A program made the translations under genes and the position numbers. The notes below the pieces were generated by a model. The model ran no database searches. It had not been told where the DNA came from and saw only the letters and a list, made by a program, of their open reading frames with translations. DNA of 13,046 nucleotides from an uncultured Caulobacter sp. (GTDB lineage Bacteria > Pseudomonadota > Alphaproteobacteria > Caulobacterales > Caulobacteraceae): contig NZ_CALCDX010000150.1 in assembly GCF_937900395.1 (NCBI RefSeq), forward strand, positions 1 to 13,046, in the 5' to 3' direction. Below are positions 1 through 6,405 of the stretch, piece after piece; position 1 is the first letter of the stretch; every line of letters starts with the position of its first letter.

Positions 1-71
1 CCGCCGGCGTCCGGCTGGATGAAGCCGAAGCCCTTTTGGGCGTTGAACCACTTGACGGTTCCGGTTTGCAT
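1..71 (-). CDS. Cold-shock domain protein (CspA family), 5' part only
   Basis: Read on the minus strand, an ATG at 71 opens a frame running off the left edge; 23 full codons are visible. The product starts MQTGTVKWFN and continues with KGFGFI, which is the first RNA/DNA-binding strand (RNP1 motif, K-G-F-G-F-I) of the CspA-type cold-shock domain. Such proteins (usually about 70 residues) bind single-stranded nucleic acid and melt RNA structure in the cytoplasm. A weak AAAGG ribosome-binding site lies about 10 bases before the start. The family is certain from the N-terminus alone; which paralogue it is cannot be told. It follows the FAH-like gene in the same direction after a gap of over 300 bases, so it probably has its own promoter. 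Confidence 0.9.
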   Translation of the reverse strand, partial: MQTGTVKWFNAQKGFGFIQPDAG

Positions 72-388
72 GGGAAGTACCTTTGGATAGAGAGTGACAA
101 ATCAACGCACGCACTTGCATCGGCGGTCAGCCATCTGCACGTGCACCGTCCATCGATGTTCTTGGAGAGGTCGTCAGCCAAGTGGCCCAACAGGTCCAGA
201 AGACCCAAGGGATTCACGGGGGCAAAGTCATTCGGCCGAAACTCGATGGCGCAACGTAACAGCCTTTTCGTCCCCCGGCAAGGTTGAATGCCGAGCGCGC
301 CCCGATGCGGGTATTTCTCTTTTTTGCCAGAGAGATACCGGACAGGGTTCGGCGAGACGGCATCCGTCATCCCGCCGTCAGACGCCCC
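72..388. other. Gene-free stretch upstream of the cold-shock gene
   Basis: This 317-base stretch separates the stop of the FAH-like gene from the start of the cold-shock gene, both on the minus strand. I see no convincing gene on either strand; open frames on the plus strand have no recognisable product or ribosome-binding site. It contains one strong hairpin (listed separately). The rest presumably holds the promoter and leader of the cold-shock gene, and csp genes often have long leaders, but I could not pick out a convincing -35/-10 pair. Confidence 0.6.
310..339. other. Imperfect inverted repeat, 11-bp stem
   Basis: The left arm GGTATTTCTCT (310-320) pairs with the right arm AGAGAGATACC (329-339) with one G-U wobble, around an 8-base T-rich loop (A-rich in the minus-strand transcript). 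It lies about 50 bases downstream of the FAH-like stop on the minus strand. There is no U tract after it on either strand, so it is not a textbook Rho-independent terminator. It could still be a 3' processing or termination structure for the FAH-like mRNA. Its lower GC content makes it stand out from its surroundings. Confidence 0.5.
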
Positions 389-1609
389 TCAGCCGCCGAG
401 CAATCCGCGCCGGGCGAGATTCGCCATCAACGCCCGCGTGCCGAATTCCCACGGCGGGCAGGTATCGCTGGCGGCCATGCGATTGGCGAGCGCGCCGAGC
501 TTCGGCGTCGCGATCGTGACGATATCCCCGAAAGCGTGGGTGAAGCCCTTGCCGGGCGCGCCGCGATCCTGCGAGGGCGCGAAAAGCGTGCCGAGGAAGA
601 GCACGGCGCCATCGGGATACTGATGGTGCGGGCCGATCATCTGCGCGGCAAGATCCGCCGGATCGCGCGAGATCTTCGACATGTTGGAGGCGCCGTTGAG
701 CACGAAGCCATCCTCGCCCTTCACGACCAGCGTCAATTCCATCCGCCTGACATCATCGAGCGAGAATGCCGCATCGAAGAGCCGGATGAACGGGCCGAGC
801 GAACAGGAAGCGTTGTTGTCCTTCGCCTTGCCGAGCAGCAAGGCCGAGCGCCCCTCGACATCGCGCAGGTTGACATCGTTGCCAAGCGTCGCACCGACGA
901 TGCGGCCGTCGGAAGCAACGACCAGCACCACCTCCGGCTCCGGGTTGTTCCAGCTCGAATTGCGATGAAGCCCCGCATCGGCCCCGGTCCCGACAGCGGA
1001 CATCGGCTGCGATTTCGTGAAAATTTCCGCGTCAGGGCCGATGCCGACCTCAAGATACTGGCTCCAGGCGCCCTGCGCGATCAGCACATCCTTGAGCCGC
1101 ATCGCCTCGGGCGAGCCGGGTTTCAGCTTGGAGAGGTCGTCCCCCACGAGCCCGACGATTTCCTTGCGGATCGCCTCCGCCGCCGCCGCGTTGCCGCGCG
1201 CCTTTTCCTCGATCACACGTTCGAGCATCGAGATCGCGAAGGTGACACCGGCGGCCTTGAGCGCCTGAAGATCGGTCGGGGCCAGCAGCCAGGGCCGCGC
1301 GGGATCGCGCGTATCCGGCGCGGCATTCGCAAGGATGGCCGCGACAGGGCCGAGGCTTTCGCCCTTGGCCGCCCGTGCGGCAGCAGCGGGATCGGCAGCC
1401 TCGCAGAGATCGCTCGTCGTGGCGTGGCTCGCGGTGATGTCGAGGAAGCAGAGCTCGTCCACCTCCATCTCGTCGTAAATGCGGACCGTGTTGATCGGGT
1501 CGCCGATGTATTTCCCCTTCCGAAAGCCGACAGTCTTCACGAGGCTACGCCCCTGAAGAAGCAGGCACGGGATCACGCGCGGCCGAACCTTCGTCGTCGG
1601 TGAAGTCAT
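389..1609 (-). CDS. Chimeric protein: HisF2 (WbuZ-like) N-terminus fused to FAH-family hydrolase
   Basis: This is a 406-residue frame. Residues 1-61 read as the first strands of an LPS-type HisF paralogue (IPCLLL, KYIGDPIN, VDELCFLDITAS). The catalytic Asp of true HisF (IPCLD) is Leu, as in the WbuZ group. From residue 62 the protein is a fumarylacetoacetate-hydrolase superfamily enzyme of the long type, with DLCEAADP, LKPGSPEAM, the metal-ligand motif NNPEPEVVLVV, and GNDVNLRDVEGRS carrying the ligand Asp. The C-terminus appears complete. The FAH part lacks the roughly 50 residues that normally precede this point and end in a DITA-like motif, so the join falls where both families share DITAS. 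The ATG at 1609 is chosen because it overlaps the hisH stop as ATGA, the natural hisH2-hisF2 junction. Leucine is mostly CTC here, against CTG in genes to the right. The HisF part cannot make a barrel; whether the hydrolase domain folds is unknown. Confidence 0.75.
   Translation of the reverse strand: MTSPTTKVRPRVIPCLLLQGRSLVKTVGFRKGKYIGDPINTVRIYDEMEVDELCFLDITASHATTSDLCEAADPAAAARAAKGESLGPVAAILANAAPDTRDPARPWLLAPTDLQALKAAGVTFAISMLERVIEEKARGNAAAAEAIRKEIVGLVGDDLSKLKPGSPEAMRLKDVLIAQGAWSQYLEVGIGPDAEIFTKSQPMSAVGTGADAGLHRNSSWNNPEPEVVLVVASDGRIVGATLGNDVNLRDVEGRSALLLGKAKDNNASCSLGPFIRLFDAAFSLDDVRRMELTLVVKGEDGFVLNGASNMSKISRDPADLAAQMIGPHHQYPDGAVLFLGTLFAPSQDRGAPGKGFTHAFGDIVTIATPKLGALANRMAASDTCPPWEFGTRALMANLARRGLLGG
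1427..1609 (-). pseudogene. 5' fragment of a hisF2/wbuZ-type gene
   Basis: Only about 61 codons of a HisF-like TIM barrel survive, covering strand 1, the following loop and strand 2 up to DITAS. WbuZ-type HisF proteins work with a WbuY-type HisH to deliver ammonia for making amidino or acetamidino sugars of surface polysaccharides. The fragment uses codons rare in the genes to the right (CTT, GTT, TTT, TCA, ACT, ATT). It is an integral part of the fusion frame 389-1609 and is listed to mark its origin. The assignment to WbuZ rather than true HisF rests on IPCLLL and the KYIGDPINTVRI stretch. Confidence 0.65.
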
Positions 1610-2268
1610 GCTACCTCCGCGAAATTCTTGAGAAGTCGCATGCCGTGCTTGTGGCTCTTTTCCGGATGGAACTGGGCGCCGTAGATATTGCCCCGACGCA
1701 CGATCGCAGGGAACCTTCGCCCATGGAAAGCGCTGCCGAGGACGTGCTCTTCCGCGCACGTCGCATGGAACGAATGGACAAAGTAGTAGGAGAAGCCGTC
1801 CTCCATTTCGGCGAACAGAACTTCGTCTTTGCGGGATTTGAAGAGCGGGTCTTCGCGTGTCGGGAGCACGTCGTTCCAGCCCATGTGGGGGATGGTCAGC
1901 GACGGATCGTTGGGCTCCAGCTTCTTCACTTGGCCATGGATCCAGTCCAGACCGGGGGTGACGCCGAACTCCAGGCCCTCGGTGGCCAGGAGCTGGTGTC
2001 CGACGCAGATGCCCATGAACGGAACGCCGCGGCCATGCACGGCCTGGTTCATGGCCTCGTAGACGCCTGTGGCGTCCAGGCCCGCGCGGCACGAGGCGAA
2101 GGCGCCGACGCCGGGCAGGAAGACGCGGTCGGCCTTGGCGACAAGGTCGGGGTCGGCGGTGACAACGATGTCGGCGTCGAGCGCGCGGCGGCGGGCCGCC
2201 TCACGCAGGGCCTTTTCGGCCGAACGCAGGTTGCCCGACCCGTAATCGATCAGGGCGACGGTCTGCAT
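1606..2268 (-). CDS. hisH: HisH-type glutamine amidotransferase, mosaic of HisH and WbuY-like HisH2
   Basis: This is a 220-residue class I glutamine amidotransferase. HisH releases ammonia from glutamine and passes it to HisF for imidazole-glycerol-phosphate synthesis. The nucleophile Cys88 sits in GICVGHQ, and the His201/Glu203 pair in QFHPEKS, so the catalytic triad is intact. Residues 1 to about 132 (MQTVALIDYGSGN, FLPGVGAFASC, PHMGWN) look like the Caulobacter biosynthetic enzyme. The remainder (YYFVHSFHATC, GNIYGAQFHP, HKHGMRLLKNF) looks like the LPS-type HisH2/WbuY. Codon choice becomes less GC-biased after the join. The start at 2268 has an AAGGA site just after the hisB stop, 9 bases away. 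The last four bases overlap the next start (ATGA). hisA and hisF would be expected next but are missing. The frame is open; whether this hybrid still docks on HisF is doubtful. Confidence 0.8.
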   Translation of the reverse strand: MQTVALIDYGSGNLRSAEKALREAARRRALDADIVVTADPDLVAKADRVFLPGVGAFASCRAGLDATGVYEAMNQAVHGRGVPFMGICVGHQLLATEGLEFGVTPGLDWIHGQVKKLEPNDPSLTIPHMGWNDVLPTREDPLFKSRKDEVLFAEMEDGFSYYFVHSFHATCAEEHVLGSAFHGRRFPAIVRRGNIYGAQFHPEKSHKHGMRLLKNFAEVA

Positions 2269-2277
2269 GGAGTGTCC

Positions 2278-2868
2278 TTACAGCACGCCCTTGGTGGACG
2301 GAGCCTGGCCGCCGGTCTTCGGGTCGATCTCGACCGCCTGACGCAGCGCCCGGGCCAGGGCCTTGAAGCCGCTTTCGGCGACGTGGTGGGTGTTGTCGCC
2401 GTACAGGGTCTCCAGATGCACGCACGCCCCGCAGTTCATCGCGAACGCGTGGTGGAACTCCTTGAAGAGCTCGGTGTCCATCTCGCCGACCTTAGGGCGC
2501 TTGAAGTCGACCTTCCAGACCAGGTACGGCCGGTTGGAGAGGTCGATCGCGCAGCGCGTCAGGGTCTCGTCCATCGGGATATAGGCCGAGCCGAAGCGGC
2601 GAATGCCCTTGAAGCCGTCCAGCGCCTTGTTCACCGCCAGGCCCAGCACGATGCCGGTGTCCTCGACGGTGTGGTGCATGTCGATGTGCAGGTCGCCCTT
2701 GGTCTCGACCTTCAGGTCGAAGCCGCCGTGGCGCGCGAAGCTCTCCAGCATATGGTCGTAGAAACCAATGCCGGTGGAGATCGTCGAGGCGCCGGTCCCG
2801 TCGAGATCGATCCAGACCCGGATTTGGGTCTCCTTCGTCTCGCGGACCACTTCAGCGGTGCGGGCCAT
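2278..2868 (-). CDS. hisB: Imidazoleglycerol-phosphate dehydratase
   Basis: The 196-residue product is the full usual length of the monofunctional bacterial enzyme, without a fused histidinol phosphatase. It dehydrates imidazole-glycerol phosphate to imidazole-acetol phosphate, the step after HisF/HisH. The two metal-binding HHxxE repeats are present: HIDMHHTVEDTG in the first half and GDNTHHVAESGFKALARAL near the C-terminus. GFYDHML and the substrate-contacting DETLTR region are also intact. The ATG at 2868 is preceded by AAGGATT just behind the stop of the kinase gene, 8 bases away, so the two genes are almost certainly co-transcribed. Codon use is typical of the right-hand, native part of the window (Leu mostly CTG). 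Confidence 0.96.
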   Translation of the reverse strand: MARTAEVVRETKETQIRVWIDLDGTGASTISTGIGFYDHMLESFARHGGFDLKVETKGDLHIDMHHTVEDTGIVLGLAVNKALDGFKGIRRFGSAYIPMDETLTRCAIDLSNRPYLVWKVDFKRPKVGEMDTELFKEFHHAFAMNCGACVHLETLYGDNTHHVAESGFKALARALRQAVEIDPKTGGQAPSTKGVL

Positions 2869-2876
2869 CTGAATCC

Positions 2877-3866
2877 TTAGAGTCCGTTCTTCTGGGCCAG
2901 TTCGCGCAGGGAAACCTGCGGACGCGGGCCGTAGTGGTCGATCACCTCGGCGGCCGCCAGGCTGCCCAGCTGACCACAGATAGGCAGCGGGCGGCCCTGG
3001 GAAAGGCCAAAGAGGAAACCCGCCGCGTATTGGTCGCCCGCGCCGGTCGTGTCCACGACTTTTTCCACCGGGTAGGCCGAGATTTCGTGCAACTGCCCGT
3101 TCGCGGCCACCACCGAGCCCTTTTCGCTGCGGGTGACGGCGGCGATCTCGCAGCGGTCGGCCAAGGCCTTCACGGCCTCTGCGAAGTTGGTGGTCTCGAA
3201 CAGCGAGCAGACCTCGCTCTCGTTGGCGAAGACGATGTCGCACTGGGTTTCGATGAAGCCCAGCAGGGCCGAGCGATGGCGATCGACCATGAAGCTGTCG
3301 CTCAGGGTCATGGAGATCTTGCGGCCGGCGCCGTGGGCCAAGGCGGCGGCCTTGGCGAAGGCGCGGCGGGCTTCCGGCGGATCGAACAGATAGCCTTCGA
3401 GGTACGAGATCTGCGCGCGCTCGATGATTTCGGGATCGACGTCGGCCGGGTTCAGCTCGACGCAGGCGCCCAGATAGGTCGACATGGTGCGCTGGGCGTC
3501 GGCGGTGACGTTGATCAGGCTCTGGGCCGTGGCCGGACCTTCGGCCAGCGGCGGGGTGGTGAACACGCAGCCGATGGCGTTCATGTCGTGGCGGAACACG
3601 CGGCCCAGCTGGTCGTCGGCGACCTTGCCGATGAAGGCGGCCTTGCCGCCGAAGCTGGCGACGCCGGCCACGGTGTTGGCGGCGCTGCCGCCCGAGGCCT
3701 CGATACCGGCCGACATGACGTCATACAGGCTGGCCGCCCGGGCCGGATCGATCAGGGCCATCGAGCCCTTCACCAGGCCTTCGCGCGCGAGGAAGGCCTC
3801 GTCGCATTGGGCGATGACGTCGACGATGGCGTTGCCAATGGCGGCGACGTCGTAGAGCGCGGTCAT
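2877..3866 (-). CDS. PfkB-family carbohydrate/nucleoside kinase, adenosine-kinase type
   Basis: This 329-residue ribokinase-fold protein has both PfkB signatures: the substrate-binding GGSAANTVAGVA region (residues 59-70) with GGKAAFIGKVADD after it, and VDTTGAGDQYAAGFL (271-285), where Asp278 is the catalytic base and GAG forms the anion hole. NES at 215-217 fits the family's Mg/phosphate motif. Related alphaproteobacterial proteins are commonly annotated as adenosine kinase; the substrate cannot be proven from sequence. The ATG at 3866 gives the conserved start MTALYDVAAIGNAIVDV; an upstream extension reads low-complexity leader sequence and was rejected. It is the first gene of the kinase-hisB-hisH operon. 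A nucleoside-salvage role would fit, since HisF/HisH releases AICAR into the purine pool, but that link is inference. Confidence 0.85.
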   Translation of the reverse strand: MTALYDVAAIGNAIVDVIAQCDEAFLAREGLVKGSMALIDPARAASLYDVMSAGIEASGGSAANTVAGVASFGGKAAFIGKVADDQLGRVFRHDMNAIGCVFTTPPLAEGPATAQSLINVTADAQRTMSTYLGACVELNPADVDPEIIERAQISYLEGYLFDPPEARRAFAKAAALAHGAGRKISMTLSDSFMVDRHRSALLGFIETQCDIVFANESEVCSLFETTNFAEAVKALADRCEIAAVTRSEKGSVVAANGQLHEISAYPVEKVVDTTGAGDQYAAGFLFGLSQGRPLPICGQLGSLAAAEVIDHYGPRPQVSLRELAQKNGL

Positions 3867-4114
3867 GGGGCGGAGCAAACCTTTGAAAGAACTGGGCCGT
3901 AAGCCAAACAGCACGGCGATTAAAGGAAGTGGGGCGTCAAGGCAACGCAAGCTCTTGCCCGCGACCCTGCGACACTCTAACGCGAACCGCCAAATAAGGG
4001 CCTGTCGGCGATCCGGTCAGATCGCCAATAGACCCTCGTCTCTTTGATTAGGCGCATTTTCTAACGACGAACGGGCACCCACTTCGTCGGAAAATGCTTG
4101 GAGCGAGCTAGCCG
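3867..4114. promoter_or_regulatory. Divergent intergenic region with candidate promoters and a hairpin
   Basis: These 248 bases separate the minus-strand kinase operon from the plus-strand ATP-grasp gene and are clearly less GC-rich than the genes. On the minus strand TTGACGC (complement of 3934-3940) matches the Caulobacter housekeeping -35 consensus. The nearest -10-like sequence, CTTTAATC (complement of about 3919-3926), is spaced shorter than ideal. On the plus strand TTGATTA (4044-4050) followed by TCTAACGA (4060-4067) is a weaker candidate. A perfect 7-bp inverted repeat, GGCGATC (4007-4013) with GATCGCC (4020-4026), sits between the two and could be an operator. I see no gene here. Confidence 0.4.
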
Positions 4115-4972
4115 ATGGTCGACGTCCTGATCCTGGTTCCGGCCCGAGACGAGCCGAGGTTCGCCACATCCTGGACGCCGCTGTTCGAGCGCCTGGCCGC
4201 GCCGCTCCGCGCCCACGGCCTGCTGGTCGGCGCCCAGCCCTGGACCGATCCGATCGCGCGCGGCCGCGCGCGCCTGGTCATGCCGTCCCTGGCCTGGGGC
4301 TATCACCACCGCCAGCCCGAGTGGTTCGCCCTGCTGGACCGACTGGAGGCCGACAAGATCCGCGTGGCCAATCCGGCGGCGGTGCTGCGCTGGAACTCGA
4401 CCAAGACCTATCTGGTGGAGCTGGCCGACAAGGGGGCGCCCGTCGTCCCGACCCACGCCCACGAACGCCTGACCATGGACTCCGTCGAGGCCGCCTTCGA
4501 TGCGTTCGGCGTCGACGAGGTGGTGGTCAAGCCGCAGGTCTCGGCCGGCTCGCAGGACACCATCCGGGTCAAGCGCCACGGCTCGCTGGACGGCGGTCCG
4601 AGAGGACCGGCGCTGATCCAGCCCTTCCTGCCGGCGGTCGGCGAGGAGGGCGAGCTGTCCCTGTTCTATTTCGACGGCCGCTTCAGCCACGCCGTCGCCA
4701 AGGTGGCCGCCTCCGGCGACTTCCGCGTCCAGCCGCAGTTCGGCGGCCAGGTCAGCGAGATCGCGCCCGAGCCCGAGGCGCTGCACGCCGCCGAAATGGT
4801 GCTGAACGCCGCGCCGGGGAACCTGACCTACGCCCGCGTCGACCTGATCCGCGGCCTCGACCATACGCCCCAGCTGATGGAACTCGAGGTCATCGAGCCG
4901 GATCTCTTCCTGGAGCACGCCCACGACAACGGCGCGGCCTTTGCCGCGGCGGTGATGCGGGCGATCGGCTAG
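4115..4972 (+). CDS. ATP-grasp domain protein (RimK/glutathione-synthetase-like), substrate unknown
   Basis: This is a 285-residue protein. The N-terminal ~90 residues form a pre-ATP-grasp domain (VDVLILVPARDEP). The ATP-grasp fold follows, with VVVKPQVSAGSQDT (136-149, the ATP-contacting Lys and flexible loop), IQPFLP (168-173), GELSLFYFDGRFSHAVAK (179-196), GDFRVQPQFGG (201-211) and the metal-ligand segment MELEVIEPDLFL (255-266). The GDFRVQ and ELSLFYF pattern is the one seen in DcsG-like and uncharacterised bacterial ATP-grasp ligases. The family joins a carboxylate to an amine or thiol through an acyl phosphate. No partner gene for an amino acid, peptide or cofactor pathway lies next to it, so its substrate is open. 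The ATG at 4115 is preceded by a GGAG about 11 bases upstream. It converges with nth. Confidence 0.8.
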   Translation: MVDVLILVPARDEPRFATSWTPLFERLAAPLRAHGLLVGAQPWTDPIARGRARLVMPSLAWGYHHRQPEWFALLDRLEADKIRVANPAAVLRWNSTKTYLVELADKGAPVVPTHAHERLTMDSVEAAFDAFGVDEVVVKPQVSAGSQDTIRVKRHGSLDGGPRGPALIQPFLPAVGEEGELSLFYFDGRFSHAVAKVAASGDFRVQPQFGGQVSEIAPEPEALHAAEMVLNAAPGNLTYARVDLIRGLDHTPQLMELEVIEPDLFLEHAHDNGAAFAAAVMRAIG

Positions 4973-4984
4973 CTAAACCAAGAT

Positions 4985-5099
4985 GCTCCCCCGCGATGCG
5001 GGGGAGCTGTCGCGGAGCGACTGAGGGGGCGAGCGCGGCCTAGGTCCAGTTGGCCCCCTCCGGCCCTCTGGGCCACCTCCCCCGCATCGCGGGGGAGGA
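4985..5099. repeat. Composite inverted-repeat hairpin element between convergent genes
   Basis: The element starts with the perfect hairpin CTCCCCCGC-gat-GCGGGGGAG (4986-5006), then a small one, GTCGC-gga-GCGAC (5009-5021). It ends with CCTCCCCCGC-atc-GCGGGGGAGG (5076-5098). The two outer hairpins are near-copies of each other in opposite orientation, so the whole unit reads similarly on both strands. It fills the gap between the convergent ATP-grasp and nth genes and probably serves as a bidirectional terminator. It has the same two-hairpin architecture as the elements at 7310-7444 and 12990-13046. Repeats of this style are widely scattered in Caulobacteraceae genomes, as far as I recall. 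Confidence 0.8.
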
Positions 5100-5108
5100 A
5101 CAGAGACC

Positions 5109-5822
5109 TCACGCCCCTAAAAACAGCTCCCGCGACGGGCAGAGATCGCTGATCTTGCACACCTCGCACTTGGGCCGCCGCGCCACGCACACATACCGCC
5201 CGTGCAGGATCAGCCAGTGGTGCGCCCGGGTCTGGTAGGGCGGAGGCACGATGCGCATCAGGTCCTGCTCGACCGCGTCGGGCGTCTTGCCGGTCGACAG
5301 CTTCAGGCGGTGGGAGACGCGGAAGACGTGGGTGTCGACGGCGATGGCCGGCTCGATGTCCAGCTCGTTGAGCACCACGCTGGCGGTCTTGCGGCCGACG
5401 CCGGGCAGGTTCTCCAGCGCTTCCCGGTTCAGCGGGACCTCTCCGCCATACTGGCTGACCAGGATGTTGGCCGTGGCGATGACGTTCTTGGCCTTGGTCC
5501 GGTAGAGGCCGATCGAGGCGATGTAGGGGATCAGCCCGGCCTCGCCGAGGTCCAGCATGGCCTGGGGCGTGTTGGCGACCTTGAACAGCTTGTCGGTGGC
5601 CTTGTTGACGCTGACGTCGGTGGCCTGGGCCGACAGGGCCACGGCGGTGACCAGCTCGTAGGGGTTCGAATAGTTGAGCTCGGTCTTGGGCCGCAGCTCC
5701 AGGCTCTCGAACCGCTCGAACAGCACCTCGACCCGTTCGCGCTCGGCCGGCGAGATGCGTTTGGCCGGCTTCCTGGCGGGCTTTCTCTTTGCGACAGCGG
5801 GTTTGACCATGGCGCGGACCAT
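5109..5822 (-). CDS. nth: Endonuclease III, DNA glycosylase/AP lyase
   Basis: This 237-residue base-excision-repair enzyme removes oxidised pyrimidines and nicks the resulting abasic site. The helix-hairpin-helix LPGVGRKTASVVL carries the catalytic Lys145, and Asp163 lies in AVDTHVFRVSHRL. Four cysteines (212, 219, 222, 228; C-x6-C-x2-C-x5-C) bind the [4Fe-4S] cluster. All key residues are present. A basic N-terminal tail (KPAVAKRKPARKPAKR) precedes the core, common in alphaproteobacterial copies. The ATG at 5822 is preferred because of GAGAGGGG about 11 bases upstream; ATG 5810 (233 residues) or TTG 5846 are possible alternatives. It diverges from the DUF2244 gene across only 53 bases, so their promoters must overlap or abut. 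Confidence 0.95.
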   Translation of the reverse strand: MVRAMVKPAVAKRKPARKPAKRISPAERERVEVLFERFESLELRPKTELNYSNPYELVTAVALSAQATDVSVNKATDKLFKVANTPQAMLDLGEAGLIPYIASIGLYRTKAKNVIATANILVSQYGGEVPLNREALENLPGVGRKTASVVLNELDIEPAIAVDTHVFRVSHRLKLSTGKTPDAVEQDLMRIVPPPYQTRAHHWLILHGRYVCVARRPKCEVCKISDLCPSRELFLGA

Positions 5823-5875
5823 GCCGTGATGCGCCCCTCTCGCCAAGCGCCCGGGCCGCGCCTAAATTCCGCGCC

Positions 5876-6352
5876 ATGGCCTCGCCGCTCTACATGGACC
5901 GGGTGATCGCGCCGCACCGCTCGTTGACCCCGCAAGGGGCGGCGGTGCTGCTGGCCGTGGTCATGGCCTTCAACATCCTGGTGGCGATCTTCCTGCTGGT
6001 GGTCGGCGCGCCGCCGGTGCTGCCGTTTCTGGGCCTAGATGTTCTCGCGCTGTGGCTGGCCTTCCGCGCCAGCGACCGCGCGGCCAAGCGGGTCGAGCGC
6101 GTCCAGGTCACCGCCGAGGCGGTCACCGTCAGCCGCGAGGACGAGAAAGGGGCTCGCACCGTCTGGACCTCGCCGACCGCCTTCACCCGGGTCGGTGTCG
6201 ATCTCCCCGGCGAGCATGACGCCCGCGTGCGGCTGATGATCCATCGCAAGCGCCTGACCCTCGCCCGCTCGCTCAGCCCCGACGAGCGGATCAGCTTCGC
6301 CAACGCCTTGCAGGACGCCATCCGCGCGGCGCGCAACGAGCGCTGGTCGTGA
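5876..6352 (+). CDS. DUF2244 family integral membrane protein
   Basis: This 158-residue protein has two adjoining hydrophobic segments (about residues 21-43 and 45-63) making a membrane hairpin. A soluble, charged C-terminal domain follows, with VTAEAVTVSRED and a WTSPTAFTRV stretch. The layout (short N-terminus with PHRSL, two helices, then a PH-like beta domain) matches the DUF2244 family, common in alphaproteobacteria and of unknown function. The start at 5876 gives MASPLYMDR; ATG 5894 (MDRVIAPHRSL) is an alternative start. The stop overlaps a GTG that could begin the next gene (GTGA), so the two are likely co-transcribed. No function should be inferred from the neighbours. Confidence 0.75.
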   Translation: MASPLYMDRVIAPHRSLTPQGAAVLLAVVMAFNILVAIFLLVVGAPPVLPFLGLDVLALWLAFRASDRAAKRVERVQVTAEAVTVSREDEKGARTVWTSPTAFTRVGVDLPGEHDARVRLMIHRKRLTLARSLSPDERISFANALQDAIRAARNERWS

Positions 6353-6405
6353 GCGCCGCAAGAACCGGGCGGACGGCGTTATCCGACGGGGCTAGCGTGC
6401 CGGAC

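Noticed and set aside
310..339. Rho-independent terminator for the FAH-like gene
   Set aside because: The stem is good but no U tract follows on the minus strand, so it was reported only as an inverted repeat.
284..1603. Long plus-strand open frame (~439 codons) opposite the FAH/HisF2 gene
   Set aside because: Arg/Asp-rich composition typical of the reverse frame of a GC-rich gene; the minus strand has recognisable FAH and HisF motifs.
1610..2092. N-terminal extension of the FAH fusion frame upstream of the ATG at 1609
   Set aside because: It reads hisH in another frame with low-complexity Arg/Pro/Gly sequence; the ATGA overlap gives a better start.
389..2268. Interpreting HisH2-HisF2-FAH as a new sugar-amidination pathway operon
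   Set aside because: HisF2 is only a 61-residue fragment and cannot form a barrel, and no amidotransferase or nucleotide-sugar genes are nearby.
1600..2880. Plus-strand open frame (~426 codons) opposite hisH and hisB
   Set aside because: Composition dominated by Gly, Val, Asp, Arg and no family pattern; the minus strand carries intact HisH and HisB active sites.
4985..5099. CRISPR-like or tRNA-like structure
   Set aside because: Hairpins are back-to-back inverted copies without regular spacers, and there is no cloverleaf or CCA end.
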